From NCBI RefSeq assembly GCF_031581065.1, contig NZ_JAVLBN010000013.1, positions 1 to 52,191 on the forward strand: 52,191 nt of DNA, written 5' to 3'. Both the position numbers and the translations under genes were made by a program. The first letter of the stretch is position 1. Every line of letters begins with the position of its first letter. The DNA is from Salibacter sp031581065. GTDB lineage: Bacteria > Bacteroidota > Bacteroidia > Flavobacteriales_G > Salibacteraceae. A model generated the notes under the pieces. The model saw only the letters and a list, made by a program, of their open reading frames with translations. It had not been told where the DNA came from and ran no database searches. Positions 42,672-50,509 of this stretch are shown here, piece after piece.

Positions 42672-43603
42672 GATTGATACTCACCATATCGCTTTTGCTC
42701 AGCATTGTATCACTGTCCGTTGGTCAGTCGATTGAAGTGAATCCCTACTCCAACAGCATTCAAATTGGCGAGCAAATCAAGGTTGACTTAAAAGTTGAAA
42801 GCTCTAAAAATGCCAATATTCTTTGGCCAAAAGCAGGCGAGAGCTTTCACAAGAAAATCATGGTGGTCAACTCTGCCGGCCTGGATACGGTTCTGACCAA
42901 CAACTCAAAAAAGATTACTGAACATATTACGGTAACGAGCTTTGATACTGGTGTTTGGGCTGTAGAACCAATCGCATTTGTTATCGATAAAGATACTTTT
43001 CGGTCAGAGCCTTTCCTGATAGAGGTGCTACCCGTAGAAGTTGACACAAGCCAGGCTATTAAAGATATTCAGCCTATTAGTGAAGTACCTTACACTTTTG
43101 AAGAAATCATCAAATTCGTTGGAATTGGTGTAGGTGCTTTGTGGGTATTGATTTCGCTGGTTTCACTAATTCTCTATCTGATTGGAAAGGATAAAAAACG
43201 GGCTGAGGCTAAACCTCAAATACCGCTTGAACCACCACATGTTGAGGCTCTCAGGGATCTGACCGAACTTGAAGAACAAAAACTCTGGCAAAACGAAAAA
43301 CACCGCGAATTCCACATCAGGTTGTCTGAAATTGTGAGAAGATACCTCGAACGCAGATTTGGTATGCACGCTCTCGAGTACACAACGAGTGAAATTGAAG
43401 CGCAAATGCACCTTACAAATGTTGCTCAGGATTACAATGAGAGCTTGATAAAAGCGCTGCGCATTTCAGATATGGCAAAGTTTGCCAAAGCCAAGCCGTT
43501 ACCAAATGAAAATGAATTTGCTTTTGAAGCTGCTGAGAGTTTTGTTGAAGTGACAAAACCGGTTGAGGAAAAGAAAAATGAAAAGGAGAACGATCAGGAA
43601 TGA
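42668..43603 (+). CDS. DUF4381-like membrane protein of the Bat operon
   Basis: A 311-aa protein. Signal peptide (LILTISLLLSIVSLSVGQ), an immunoglobulin-like periplasmic domain (about 20-130), one membrane helix (about 155-178, GVGALWVLISLVSLILYLIG), and a cytoplasmic helical domain with RDLTELEEQKLWQNEKHREFH and the SEIVRRYLERRFGMHALEYT block seen in BatD C-termini. It probably couples the periplasmic and cytoplasmic sides of the MoxR-Bat system. Three interspersed-motif copies fall within 376 bp (42889, 43002, 43255), the densest cluster in the window. ATGA overlap with batA. Confidence 0.85.
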   Translation: MRLILTISLLLSIVSLSVGQSIEVNPYSNSIQIGEQIKVDLKVESSKNANILWPKAGESFHKKIMVVNSAGLDTVLTNNSKKITEHITVTSFDTGVWAVEPIAFVIDKDTFRSEPFLIEVLPVEVDTSQAIKDIQPISEVPYTFEEIIKFVGIGVGALWVLISLVSLILYLIGKDKKRAEAKPQIPLEPPHVEALRDLTELEEQKLWQNEKHREFHIRLSEIVRRYLERRFGMHALEYTTSEIEAQMHLTNVAQDYNESLIKALRISDMAKFAKAKPLPNENEFAFEAAESFVEVTKPVEEKKNEKENDQE

Positions 43604-44595
43604 GTGAGCAAATAGTTTTTGCACATAAAGAGCTTTTTTGGTTGCTGGCGATTATACCGCTGCTCATTGCGTGGTATGTCTTTAAACAGGTTCGCAAGCA
43701 AACACAGGTGACCTATTCTACTGCTTCGTTTTTACCTAAAACAACATCTTTGAAGCCTGTATTGAGGCACGTAATGTTCGCCTTTCAAATGATCGCAATC
43801 GGTTTGCTCATTACAGCTATGGCTCGCCCGCAGAGTTCTACTTCGAGCCAGGAAGTTTCAACCAAAGGGATTGACATCGTTCTCGCAATGGATATATCGG
43901 GTAGTATGCGAGCAAAAGACTTTGAACCCAACCGTCTTGAAGCTGCTCGCGGACTTGCACTCGACTTTGTTGACGGCCGCAAAACTGATCGCATAGGACT
44001 GGTGGTTTTTGCCGGAGAAGCCTTTACTCAATGTCCGCTCACTACAGATCACAGCGTGCTCAAAAACCTGTTTCAGGATATTGAATTCGGAATGATAGAG
44101 GACGGAACTGCGATGGGCTCCGGTTTGGCAACTGCTGTGAACAGGCTCAACGAGAGTAAAGCCAAAAGTAAGGTTGTTATTCTGCTCACTGATGGTGTCA
44201 ACAATTCGGGGAACATCCCTCCTCTCACAGCGGCTGAAATCGCTGAAACATACGGAATCAAAGTTTACACGATTGGTGTGGGAACGAATGGCAAAGCTCC
44301 AATGCCTGTACAAACGATTACGGGACAAACGGTTTTTCGCAAAACGGATGTTTACATCGATGAAGAAACGCTGAATCAGGTAGCTGAGCAAACTGGCGGG
44401 AAATATTTCAGAGCCACAGATAATGAGAGCCTCAAAAAGATTTACAGTAAAATAGATGAATTGGAAAAGACAGAAATTGAAGTAAAAGAATACCGCAAGC
44501 GAAAAGAAGAGTTTTATCCCTTTGCTGCTGCATCGGGGATTTTATTGCTCCTCTCCTTTTTCGTTCAACACACAACATTAAAGTCAATCGTATAG
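43600..44595 (+). CDS. batA: vWA-domain aerotolerance protein BatA
   Basis: A 331-aa protein. Two N-terminal membrane helices (about 12-30 and 56-75) anchor a vWA domain (about 90-290) with the intact MIDAS motif DISGS (D98, S100, S102), a following DRIGLVVFAGEAFTQCPLTTD and the third MIDAS Asp in LLTDGVNNSG. A C-terminal helix (about 309-325) re-anchors it. BatA mediates oxidative stress and aerotolerance in Bacteroides and related bacteria. Zero-base junction with batB. Confidence 0.95.
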   Translation: MSEQIVFAHKELFWLLAIIPLLIAWYVFKQVRKQTQVTYSTASFLPKTTSLKPVLRHVMFAFQMIAIGLLITAMARPQSSTSSQEVSTKGIDIVLAMDISGSMRAKDFEPNRLEAARGLALDFVDGRKTDRIGLVVFAGEAFTQCPLTTDHSVLKNLFQDIEFGMIEDGTAMGSGLATAVNRLNESKAKSKVVILLTDGVNNSGNIPPLTAAEIAETYGIKVYTIGVGTNGKAPMPVQTITGQTVFRKTDVYIDEETLNQVAEQTGGKYFRATDNESLKKIYSKIDELEKTEIEVKEYRKRKEEFYPFAAASGILLLLSFFVQHTTLKSIV

Positions 44596-45624
44596 ATGTT
44601 TCGCTTTGAACATATCGAGTATTTGTGGGCTTTAGCCATTTTACCTGTGCTAATTCTCGTGTTCATTCTGTGGAAAAGATGGCGAAAAAACTCCATCGAA
44701 AACTTTTTGAGTCCGCAGTTGAAAGAGCACATCCTACCCAGAATGAGCAACAGCAAACCCACAATTCAATTCATCTTTTTCCTCATCGCAATGGTGTTGA
44801 TCATAGTAGGATTTGCCGGACCACAGGTGGGCACAAAATTAGAGGAAGTGAAACGAGAAGGTGTTGAGCTCATAGTGGCGGTTGATGTTTCCAACAGTAT
44901 GACTGCTGAAGACCTATCTCCAAACCGACTGGAAAGAGCGAAAAGAGCCATTGAAAAATTAGTTGATCGGTTACAGTCAGATCGCATCGGGATGATCGTG
45001 TTTGCCGGAAATGCGTACACACAGCTGCCAATCACGACAGATTATGCAGCAGCAAAACTCTTCCTCGATGCCGTGAACACTGATATTGTACCGGTACAAG
45101 GAACTGCAATTGGTGATGCAATCGATTTAGCGATGGAATCATTCGATATGGAATCATCAACCAGCAAGGCAATTATCATCATCAGCGATGGTGAAGATCA
45201 CGAAGGCGGAGCTGAAGAAGCTGCCGAAAAAGCGTCAGAGCAAAATGTTGCGGTACACACAATCGGGATGGGTTCTGAAGAAGGCGCTCCAATTCCCATT
45301 TACCGTGGAGAACGCAGATTGGGATACATGAAAAATAAAAATGGCGAAACGGTAGTCTCAAAACTAAACCCTGAGATGCTGGAAGAGATTGCCGATGCCG
45401 GAAACGGAAAATTCGTTCAGGCTACCAATGCCGATGCAGGACTCAACTACATTTTTGATGAAATTGGTAAGATGGAAAAAGCTGAGTTTGGATCTAAAGT
45501 CTATACCGATTACGAAAACAGGTTTCAATACTTCCTGGGAGCCGGATTGTTGTTTCTCGTTTTTTCGGTTCTGACCGGAAAGAGAAAAAGTAACATATTT
45601 GGAATCAATAAAGGGGAAAAATAG
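44596..45624 (+). CDS. batB: vWA-domain aerotolerance protein BatB
   Basis: A 342-aa protein with the same architecture as BatA (two helices, vWA domain about 90-300, C-terminal helix) and an intact MIDAS motif DVSNS (D97, S99, S101), then IGMIVFAGNAYTQLPITTDY and IIISDGEDHEGGA. It is a tandem duplication of the BatA design. Immediately after batA with no gap. Confidence 0.95.
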   Translation: MFRFEHIEYLWALAILPVLILVFILWKRWRKNSIENFLSPQLKEHILPRMSNSKPTIQFIFFLIAMVLIIVGFAGPQVGTKLEEVKREGVELIVAVDVSNSMTAEDLSPNRLERAKRAIEKLVDRLQSDRIGMIVFAGNAYTQLPITTDYAAAKLFLDAVNTDIVPVQGTAIGDAIDLAMESFDMESSTSKAIIIISDGEDHEGGAEEAAEKASEQNVAVHTIGMGSEEGAPIPIYRGERRLGYMKNKNGETVVSKLNPEMLEEIADAGNGKFVQATNADAGLNYIFDEIGKMEKAEFGSKVYTDYENRFQYFLGAGLLFLVFSVLTGKRKSNIFGINKGEK

Positions 45625-45626
45625 CA

Positions 45627-46454
45627 ATGAGATTAATCAGCATATACATATTGCTTTTTTGGTCTGCTGTGTCAGTTGCACAGGAAGAGCGATCTCATGC
45701 TCGTGACGGAAATGACGACTACAGTGAGAAAAACTATGCAGGGGCTATTAAAAAATATGAAAAAGCCCTCTCTGTAGATTCTAATTTCCTCGATGCTAAA
45801 TACAATTTGGCCAACGCCCAGTACAAGTTACAGAAATACGACACGGCTGCAAGCCTATTCAATGAAGTAGCAGAAAATGCTGATGACAAAAAACTGAAGT
45901 CAAACGCTTATCACAACCTGGGGAATGCGAAATTTGAACAAAAGAAATACCAGGAAAGTGTTAATGCTTACAAGCAGGCTCTTATCAATGATCCTGAAAA
46001 CGAGGAAGCCCGCTACAACCTGAGCTACGCGATGCGTAAACTGCGCGAGCAACAGGAGAAAGAGAAAAAGAAAAATCAGGACAAGAAAGATCAGAATAAA
46101 GACGACAAGAAGAAAGATCAGGATCAAAAAGGCGATCAAAAGAACGACAAGGACAATAAGGATAAAAACAAGAAAGACGATAAGAAAAAAGACGATCAAA
46201 AGGAGAAGGACAAGCAGGATCAGGACAATAAAAATGGCGATAAGGATAAAAAGAAAAAAGAGCCTCAAGATGGCGATCAAAAGAATCAGGGAAAAAAGCC
46301 TCAACCACAAAAACCTAATCCACAAAAGCTTTCCAAAGAAGATGCTCGCAGAATGTTAGAAGCAATACAAAATGACGAGCGACAGCTAAAAAGAAAGCTG
46401 GAAAAGAAAAAAGGTAAAGCTGTGGACACTGATAATAACGAGAAAAACTGGTAA
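45627..46454 (+). CDS. batC: TPR protein BatC with long Lys/Asp/Gln-rich tail
   Basis: A 275-aa protein. Signal peptide (ISIYILLFWSAVSVAQ), three TPR units (about 28-140; YSEKNYAGAIKKYEKALSV, KYNLANAQYKLQKYDTAASL, AYHNLGNAKFEQKKYQESVN), then a low-complexity tail of about 90 residues made almost only of K, D, N, Q and E, ending with a conserved RRMLEAIQNDERQLKRKL segment. The tail's A/G-rich coding strand (46050-46320) is easy to mis-sequence. Junction with batD is TAATG. Confidence 0.92.
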   Translation: MRLISIYILLFWSAVSVAQEERSHARDGNDDYSEKNYAGAIKKYEKALSVDSNFLDAKYNLANAQYKLQKYDTAASLFNEVAENADDKKLKSNAYHNLGNAKFEQKKYQESVNAYKQALINDPENEEARYNLSYAMRKLREQQEKEKKKNQDKKDQNKDDKKKDQDQKGDQKNDKDNKDKNKKDDKKKDDQKEKDKQDQDNKNGDKDKKKKEPQDGDQKNQGKKPQPQKPNPQKLSKEDARRMLEAIQNDERQLKRKLEKKKGKAVDTDNNEKNW

Positions 46455-48274
46455 TGAAAAAATTACTGTTACACATAATGCTACTCATATTCTCTTTTGC
46501 AGGTTTTGCACAGGATGCAAAATTTGAAGCAAAAGTGAACAAGCACGAGGTGAAAGTTGGAGAGAGCTTCCGGTTGAGCTACACACTTAATAGCTCAGGG
46601 AACAACTTCAGGGCTCCAACCCTAACTGATAATTTCAAGGTTTACAGCGGCCCCAATCAAAAATCTTCGATGTCTTTTGTCAACGGAAAAATGTCAGCAA
46701 GCTTGAGTTTCAGCTACATCCTCTTTCCCATAAAAACGGGCGAATTCATTATAGAGCCGGCTCGCATAAATGTTGACGGAGAAACGGTATCCTCAAACGC
46801 AATCAAAATAAAAGTTGTTGAAAAGAAGTCGAATACTAAGCAGCCTTCCTCATCAAAACAAAAGCAAAATAATCGTTCTTCAGGTGGTAATGGTCAGAGC
46901 CAAAAATTGAGTTCTTCTGATAAACTCTTTCTACGTCTTGAACTCAGCGATAACAATGTTTACAATGGTGAGAGTTTAGTAGCCAGTTATAAACTCTACA
47001 ACCAGCTGAATATTGGCGGAATTACAGGCCAAAAATTACCGGATTTCACAGGCTTTTACACCGATGAAGTTGACATCGGTCAAAATTTCAACGCATCTCG
47101 CCAAATCATTGACGGGAAAGTGTTTGAAGTTTACACACTCAAAAAATACGTGCTTTTTCCTCAGCGATCAGGTAAACTCACTCTCAAACCTTTTGAGATT
47201 GAGGCAAAAGTGAGAACACGATCTGATGAACCAGTGCAAACATTTTTTGGCAGACGCTATAAAATGGTAGAAAAGAATGTTCCGCTCAAGAGTAACAGCG
47301 CTACAGTTAACGTAAAAGCACTACCAAATCCTCCTCCATCCTTCAACGGAGCCGTTGGTGATTTCACATTTACCCCAAAACTCGATAACAACATTGTCAA
47401 CGCAAACGAAGCTATAAACCTGACACTTGAAGTCTCAGGAATGGGAAACATCAACCTAATAGAATTAATAGATCCTGAGTTTCCCGCAGATTTTGAAGTT
47501 TACGACCCAAAAATCAACCTTTCCAGCAAGAATACCGGTGCTAATTTGCGAGGTTCCAAGACATGGGAATACCTCATTATACCACGTCATGAAGGTGAGT
47601 TTGAAATAACAGTCCCTTCATTTACTTTCTTCAACCCAGCCACAGGAAAATACGAATCTACTGAAGAGAAACTCTATCAGATAAAAGTAAACCGTGGAGT
47701 TGGCGGAAATGCACAAGTAGGCCAATCTGCAACAACAAAAAGAAATGTTGAGCAACTGGCAAAAGACATCCGCTACATCAAAACCAGCGACACCGAATTG
47801 CGCACAAAAGAAAATATGCTCGGATTGAATATCGGCATTATCCTTGGCCTGTTTGCGCTTCCCGTTATTTTATCAGCTGTTATTATTGCAATTTTCCGCA
47901 GACAGGAAAACCTGAAGAAAGATGTTGTAGGCTATAAAAAACGCAAAGCATCCAGAATGGCACAACGTCACTTAAAACGAGCTACACAACTCATTGAAGA
48001 GAGTGATAAAAATGCCTTTTACGAAGAGCTGTACCGCGCTTTACACGATTATTTATCAAACAAACTCAATATAGCAACCAGTGAGCTTGATTTTGAACGT
48101 ATCAACAAAACACTGGGAGAGCAGGGAATTGAAGAATCCTCGAGAGGAAAGCTAAAATCAGTATTGGAATCGTGTCAAATGGCGCGTTTTGCTCCCAGCC
48201 AAACTGAGGAACCGCAAAAACTCCTCAGCGATGCAACTGATGTAATTGAAGAATTAGAGAAAGAACTGAAATGA
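46454..48274 (+). CDS. batD: Aerotolerance protein BatD
   Basis: A 606-aa protein. Signal peptide (LLLHIMLLIFSFAGFAQD), three or four Ig-like beta domains (about 22-440) including KFEAKVNKHEVKVGESFRLS and GAVGDFTFTPKLDNN, one membrane helix (about 455-478), and a cytoplasmic helical C-terminus with FYEELYRALHDYLSNKLNIA. BatD is the oxygen-tolerance family (BatD/DUF of the Bat system). ATGA overlap with batE. Confidence 0.95.
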   Translation: MKKLLLHIMLLIFSFAGFAQDAKFEAKVNKHEVKVGESFRLSYTLNSSGNNFRAPTLTDNFKVYSGPNQKSSMSFVNGKMSASLSFSYILFPIKTGEFIIEPARINVDGETVSSNAIKIKVVEKKSNTKQPSSSKQKQNNRSSGGNGQSQKLSSSDKLFLRLELSDNNVYNGESLVASYKLYNQLNIGGITGQKLPDFTGFYTDEVDIGQNFNASRQIIDGKVFEVYTLKKYVLFPQRSGKLTLKPFEIEAKVRTRSDEPVQTFFGRRYKMVEKNVPLKSNSATVNVKALPNPPPSFNGAVGDFTFTPKLDNNIVNANEAINLTLEVSGMGNINLIELIDPEFPADFEVYDPKINLSSKNTGANLRGSKTWEYLIIPRHEGEFEITVPSFTFFNPATGKYESTEEKLYQIKVNRGVGGNAQVGQSATTKRNVEQLAKDIRYIKTSDTELRTKENMLGLNIGIILGLFALPVILSAVIIAIFRRQENLKKDVVGYKKRKASRMAQRHLKRATQLIEESDKNAFYEELYRALHDYLSNKLNIATSELDFERINKTLGEQGIEESSRGKLKSVLESCQMARFAPSQTEEPQKLLSDATDVIEELEKELK

Positions 48275-49032
48275 AAAATGCACTAACATACTTCATTACA
48301 CTCCTCATTATTGCTTGTCAGTCTGCTATGGCCAGCAGTCCTGAACGACTGTTTGAGCAGGCTAATGCAGCTTACGAAGCTGAACAGATCGACTCTGCAA
48401 AAACGCTCTACAACCAACTCATCCAACAGGGCTACACATCGCACCAACTTCACTACAATTTGGGGAATGCTCATTTTAAATCAGGTGAAGTTGCCAAATC
48501 GATTCTGCACTATGAGCGCGCATTGAAATTAAAACCAAACGATGAAGATACACGCCACAATTTAAACGTAGCTAATGGTCAGATCACAGATGAATTTGAA
48601 GAACTTCCCTCCCTCTTCATTACCAACTGGTGGAAAGGACTCATCACACTCTTTGCACCGGCAACCTGGTGGGTAGTTGCAATTGTGCTGTTTTGGATTT
48701 TCGTAGCGTTCGTTACGTTCTTTGTCTTAGCCAAAGATGTGGCTGTAAAAAAACGTGTGGCAGGCGGAATCGTAACATCGCTTACGCTTACGGCTCTGAC
48801 CGTTATCATAGCCATTTTCAGTTACATGGAAATGCAAAACCGTGATAACGCAATTGTAATGAAAGCAGCAGTTTCAGTTTACAGCGAGCCACAGAGTAAC
48901 GCTACTGAGCTATATGTAATCCACAGCGGATTAAAAGTTGAAATACAGGAATCAATCAATAACTGGATTGAAGTTCGATTGCCAAACGGAAACAAGGGCT
49001 GGATTCCTCAAACAAGCATAACACGCATTTAG
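48271..49032 (+). CDS. batE: BatE (TPR and SH3 domain)
   Basis: A 253-aa protein. Signal peptide, two or three TPR units (about 25-105; AAYEAEQIDSAKTLYNQLIQ and LHYNLGNAHFKSGEVAKSIL), two membrane helices (about 135-158 and 170-190), and a C-terminal bacterial SH3 domain (VSVYSEPQSNATELYVIHSG ... VRLPNGNKGWIPQTSI). Typical BatE. It is the last gene of the Bat operon; the next gene starts 79 bp on. Confidence 0.92.
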   Translation: MKNALTYFITLLIIACQSAMASSPERLFEQANAAYEAEQIDSAKTLYNQLIQQGYTSHQLHYNLGNAHFKSGEVAKSILHYERALKLKPNDEDTRHNLNVANGQITDEFEELPSLFITNWWKGLITLFAPATWWVVAIVLFWIFVAFVTFFVLAKDVAVKKRVAGGIVTSLTLTALTVIIAIFSYMEMQNRDNAIVMKAAVSVYSEPQSNATELYVIHSGLKVEIQESINNWIEVRLPNGNKGWIPQTSITRI

Positions 49033-49110
49033 CTAAAACGTTACACTCAACCCCTGAAAAACGAGTAAAATTCCGTATTTTCGCGCTCGCAAACCTTTAT
49101 TCGAAAAGCA

Positions 49111-50175
49111 ATGAATAATTCATTAGATATAAAGATTCAAAAGACTGAAAATTCGCGATTGAAAGATTTTGATCCGTCTAATTTAAAATTTGGACACACC
49201 TTCTCTGACCACATATTCGTGGCAGACTACAAGGATGGCGAATGGTCAGACTTGCGAATTGTACCCTTTGACGATTTTTCTATTTCACCGGCAAACTCTG
49301 CTTTACACTACGGGCAAAGCATTTTTGAAGGTATGAAAGCTTTTAAAAACAAGGATGAAGAAATCCTTCTCTTCAGACCCGAAATGAATGCAAAGCGTTT
49401 CAACAACTCTGCTGAGCGCATGTGCATGGCTCAGGTTCCCGAAGAGCTTTTCCTGAAAGCTATCAAAGAATTGCTCAAAGTAGATGAAGAATGGATTCCA
49501 GAAACTCCAGGAAGCTCGATGTACATTAGACCATTTATGTTTGCGACAGACAACTTTTTGGGTGTTCGCCCATCTGAAACTTACAAGTTTGTCGTGATCA
49601 ATTCTCCCAGTGGTCCTTATTATGCAGATCCTGTTCGAGTAAAAATTGAAACAAAATACACGAGAGCTGCTAAAGGTGGCACCGGTTCTGCCAAGACTGC
49701 CGGAAACTATGCCGGTTCTCTCTACCCTGCTCAACAGGCGAAAAAAGAAGGATTTGATCAATTGATTTGGACTGATGGGGCAACTCACTCTTTCGTTGAA
49801 GAGGCCGGAACCATGAATGTGATGTTCCTCATCGATGGCAAGCTCAGAACCACTCCTCTCACTTCTACAATTCTGCCCGGTGTTACGCGCGACAGCGTTC
49901 TCCAACTGGCTAAACACTGGGATGTTCCGGTTGAAGAAGCTCCGGTAAAAGTTGATGAAGTCATCAAAGCGGCAAAAGAAGGTCGTCTTCAAGACGCATT
50001 TGGAGTTGGAACAGCAGCTACAATCGCTCACATCAAAGAAATAGGCTTTGAAGATCAGCTCTACACATTACCAAATGTAGAGAAAAGAGAGTTTTCATCG
50101 AGACTGCGCGATTACTTAGAAGACGTAAAACGCGGCAAAATCGAAGATGAACACAACTGGATCACGAAGTTTTAA
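49111..50175 (+). CDS. ilvE: Branched-chain amino acid aminotransferase
   Basis: A 354-aa fold-type IV PLP enzyme that interconverts Val, Leu and Ile with their 2-oxo acids. Motifs are LHYGQSIFEGMKAFK, IRPFMFATDNFLG, the PLP lysine in GGTGSAKTAGNYA(G), DGATHSFVEEAGTMNVMF, TSTILPGVTRDSVLQLA, and EAFGVGTAAT-like DAFGVGTAATIAHI near the C-terminus. Length fits the BCAT-II type common in Bacteroidetes. Confidence 0.95.
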   Translation: MNNSLDIKIQKTENSRLKDFDPSNLKFGHTFSDHIFVADYKDGEWSDLRIVPFDDFSISPANSALHYGQSIFEGMKAFKNKDEEILLFRPEMNAKRFNNSAERMCMAQVPEELFLKAIKELLKVDEEWIPETPGSSMYIRPFMFATDNFLGVRPSETYKFVVINSPSGPYYADPVRVKIETKYTRAAKGGTGSAKTAGNYAGSLYPAQQAKKEGFDQLIWTDGATHSFVEEAGTMNVMFLIDGKLRTTPLTSTILPGVTRDSVLQLAKHWDVPVEEAPVKVDEVIKAAKEGRLQDAFGVGTAATIAHIKEIGFEDQLYTLPNVEKREFSSRLRDYLEDVKRGKIEDEHNWITKF

Positions 50176-50200
50176 AAGACTGGATCTGACAGAAATACAT

Positions 50201-50299
50201 TAAAAAAAGAAAGAGGGAAGTTTTTCTTCCCTCTTTGCACCTACTAACCACGTCCTTCAACCCCTTGAAGAGACGAAAACGATTAACTTATTAACACAC
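50201..50299 (-). ncRNA. Probable small non-coding RNA, about 100 nt
   Basis: The 334-bp gap between ilvE and the KamA gene is explained best by a minus-strand RNA. A full promoter lies at 50334-50304 (TTG, 20 nt, TATATTTG). The predicted 5' end is near 50299. A terminator with stem AAAGAGGGAAG/CTTCCCTCTTT and minus-strand T run ends it near 50202. The body folds as an imperfect hairpin (50286-50244): CGTC-T-CTTCAA / TTGAAG-GACG with a GGGG loop, an internal loop, and an outer TTAATC/GGTTAG stem with GU pairs. There is no ORF or protein gene on that strand. Flavobacterial Flavo-1/6S-like RNA is a candidate identity, not established here. Confidence 0.65.
50202..50236 (-). terminator. Rho-independent terminator of the minus-strand RNA
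   Basis: An 11-bp AAAGAGGGAAG/CTTCCCTCTTT stem with an A5 (minus) loop, followed on the minus strand by a run of Ts. On the plus strand no T run follows, so orientation is minus, away from any annotated protein gene. Confidence 0.8.
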
Positions 50300-50303
50300 A
50301 CTT

Positions 50304-50334
50304 CAAATATAGGATTTGAAATGTAGAGTTGCAA
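50304..50334 (-). promoter_or_regulatory. Full Bacteroidetes promoter for the small RNA
   Basis: On the minus strand: TTG at 50334-50332, 20-nt spacer, TATATTTG at 50311-50304, matching the TTG/N19-21/TAnnTTTG consensus. It is the best-spaced promoter found in this window. Confidence 0.7.
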
Positions 50335-50509
50335 GAATTTGTTTCCTGCATGTGAAATTTTCTTTGTCCTAATTTGGAAATACAACGATTAATTTTGTTT
50401 TCATCTACCACTTAATGATAGTTTAATAGTGACAGCATTGCGAGTCCAGCTATTCCCTCCTACTTTAGCAAGATTTTAAATTTTCAAACAATCAAATAAA
50501 AAGAGGCCT

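Noticed and set aside
45900..46325. Minus-strand open frames of 107 and 141 residues
   Set aside because: They are hydrophobic or low-complexity shadows of the BatC lysine-rich tail.
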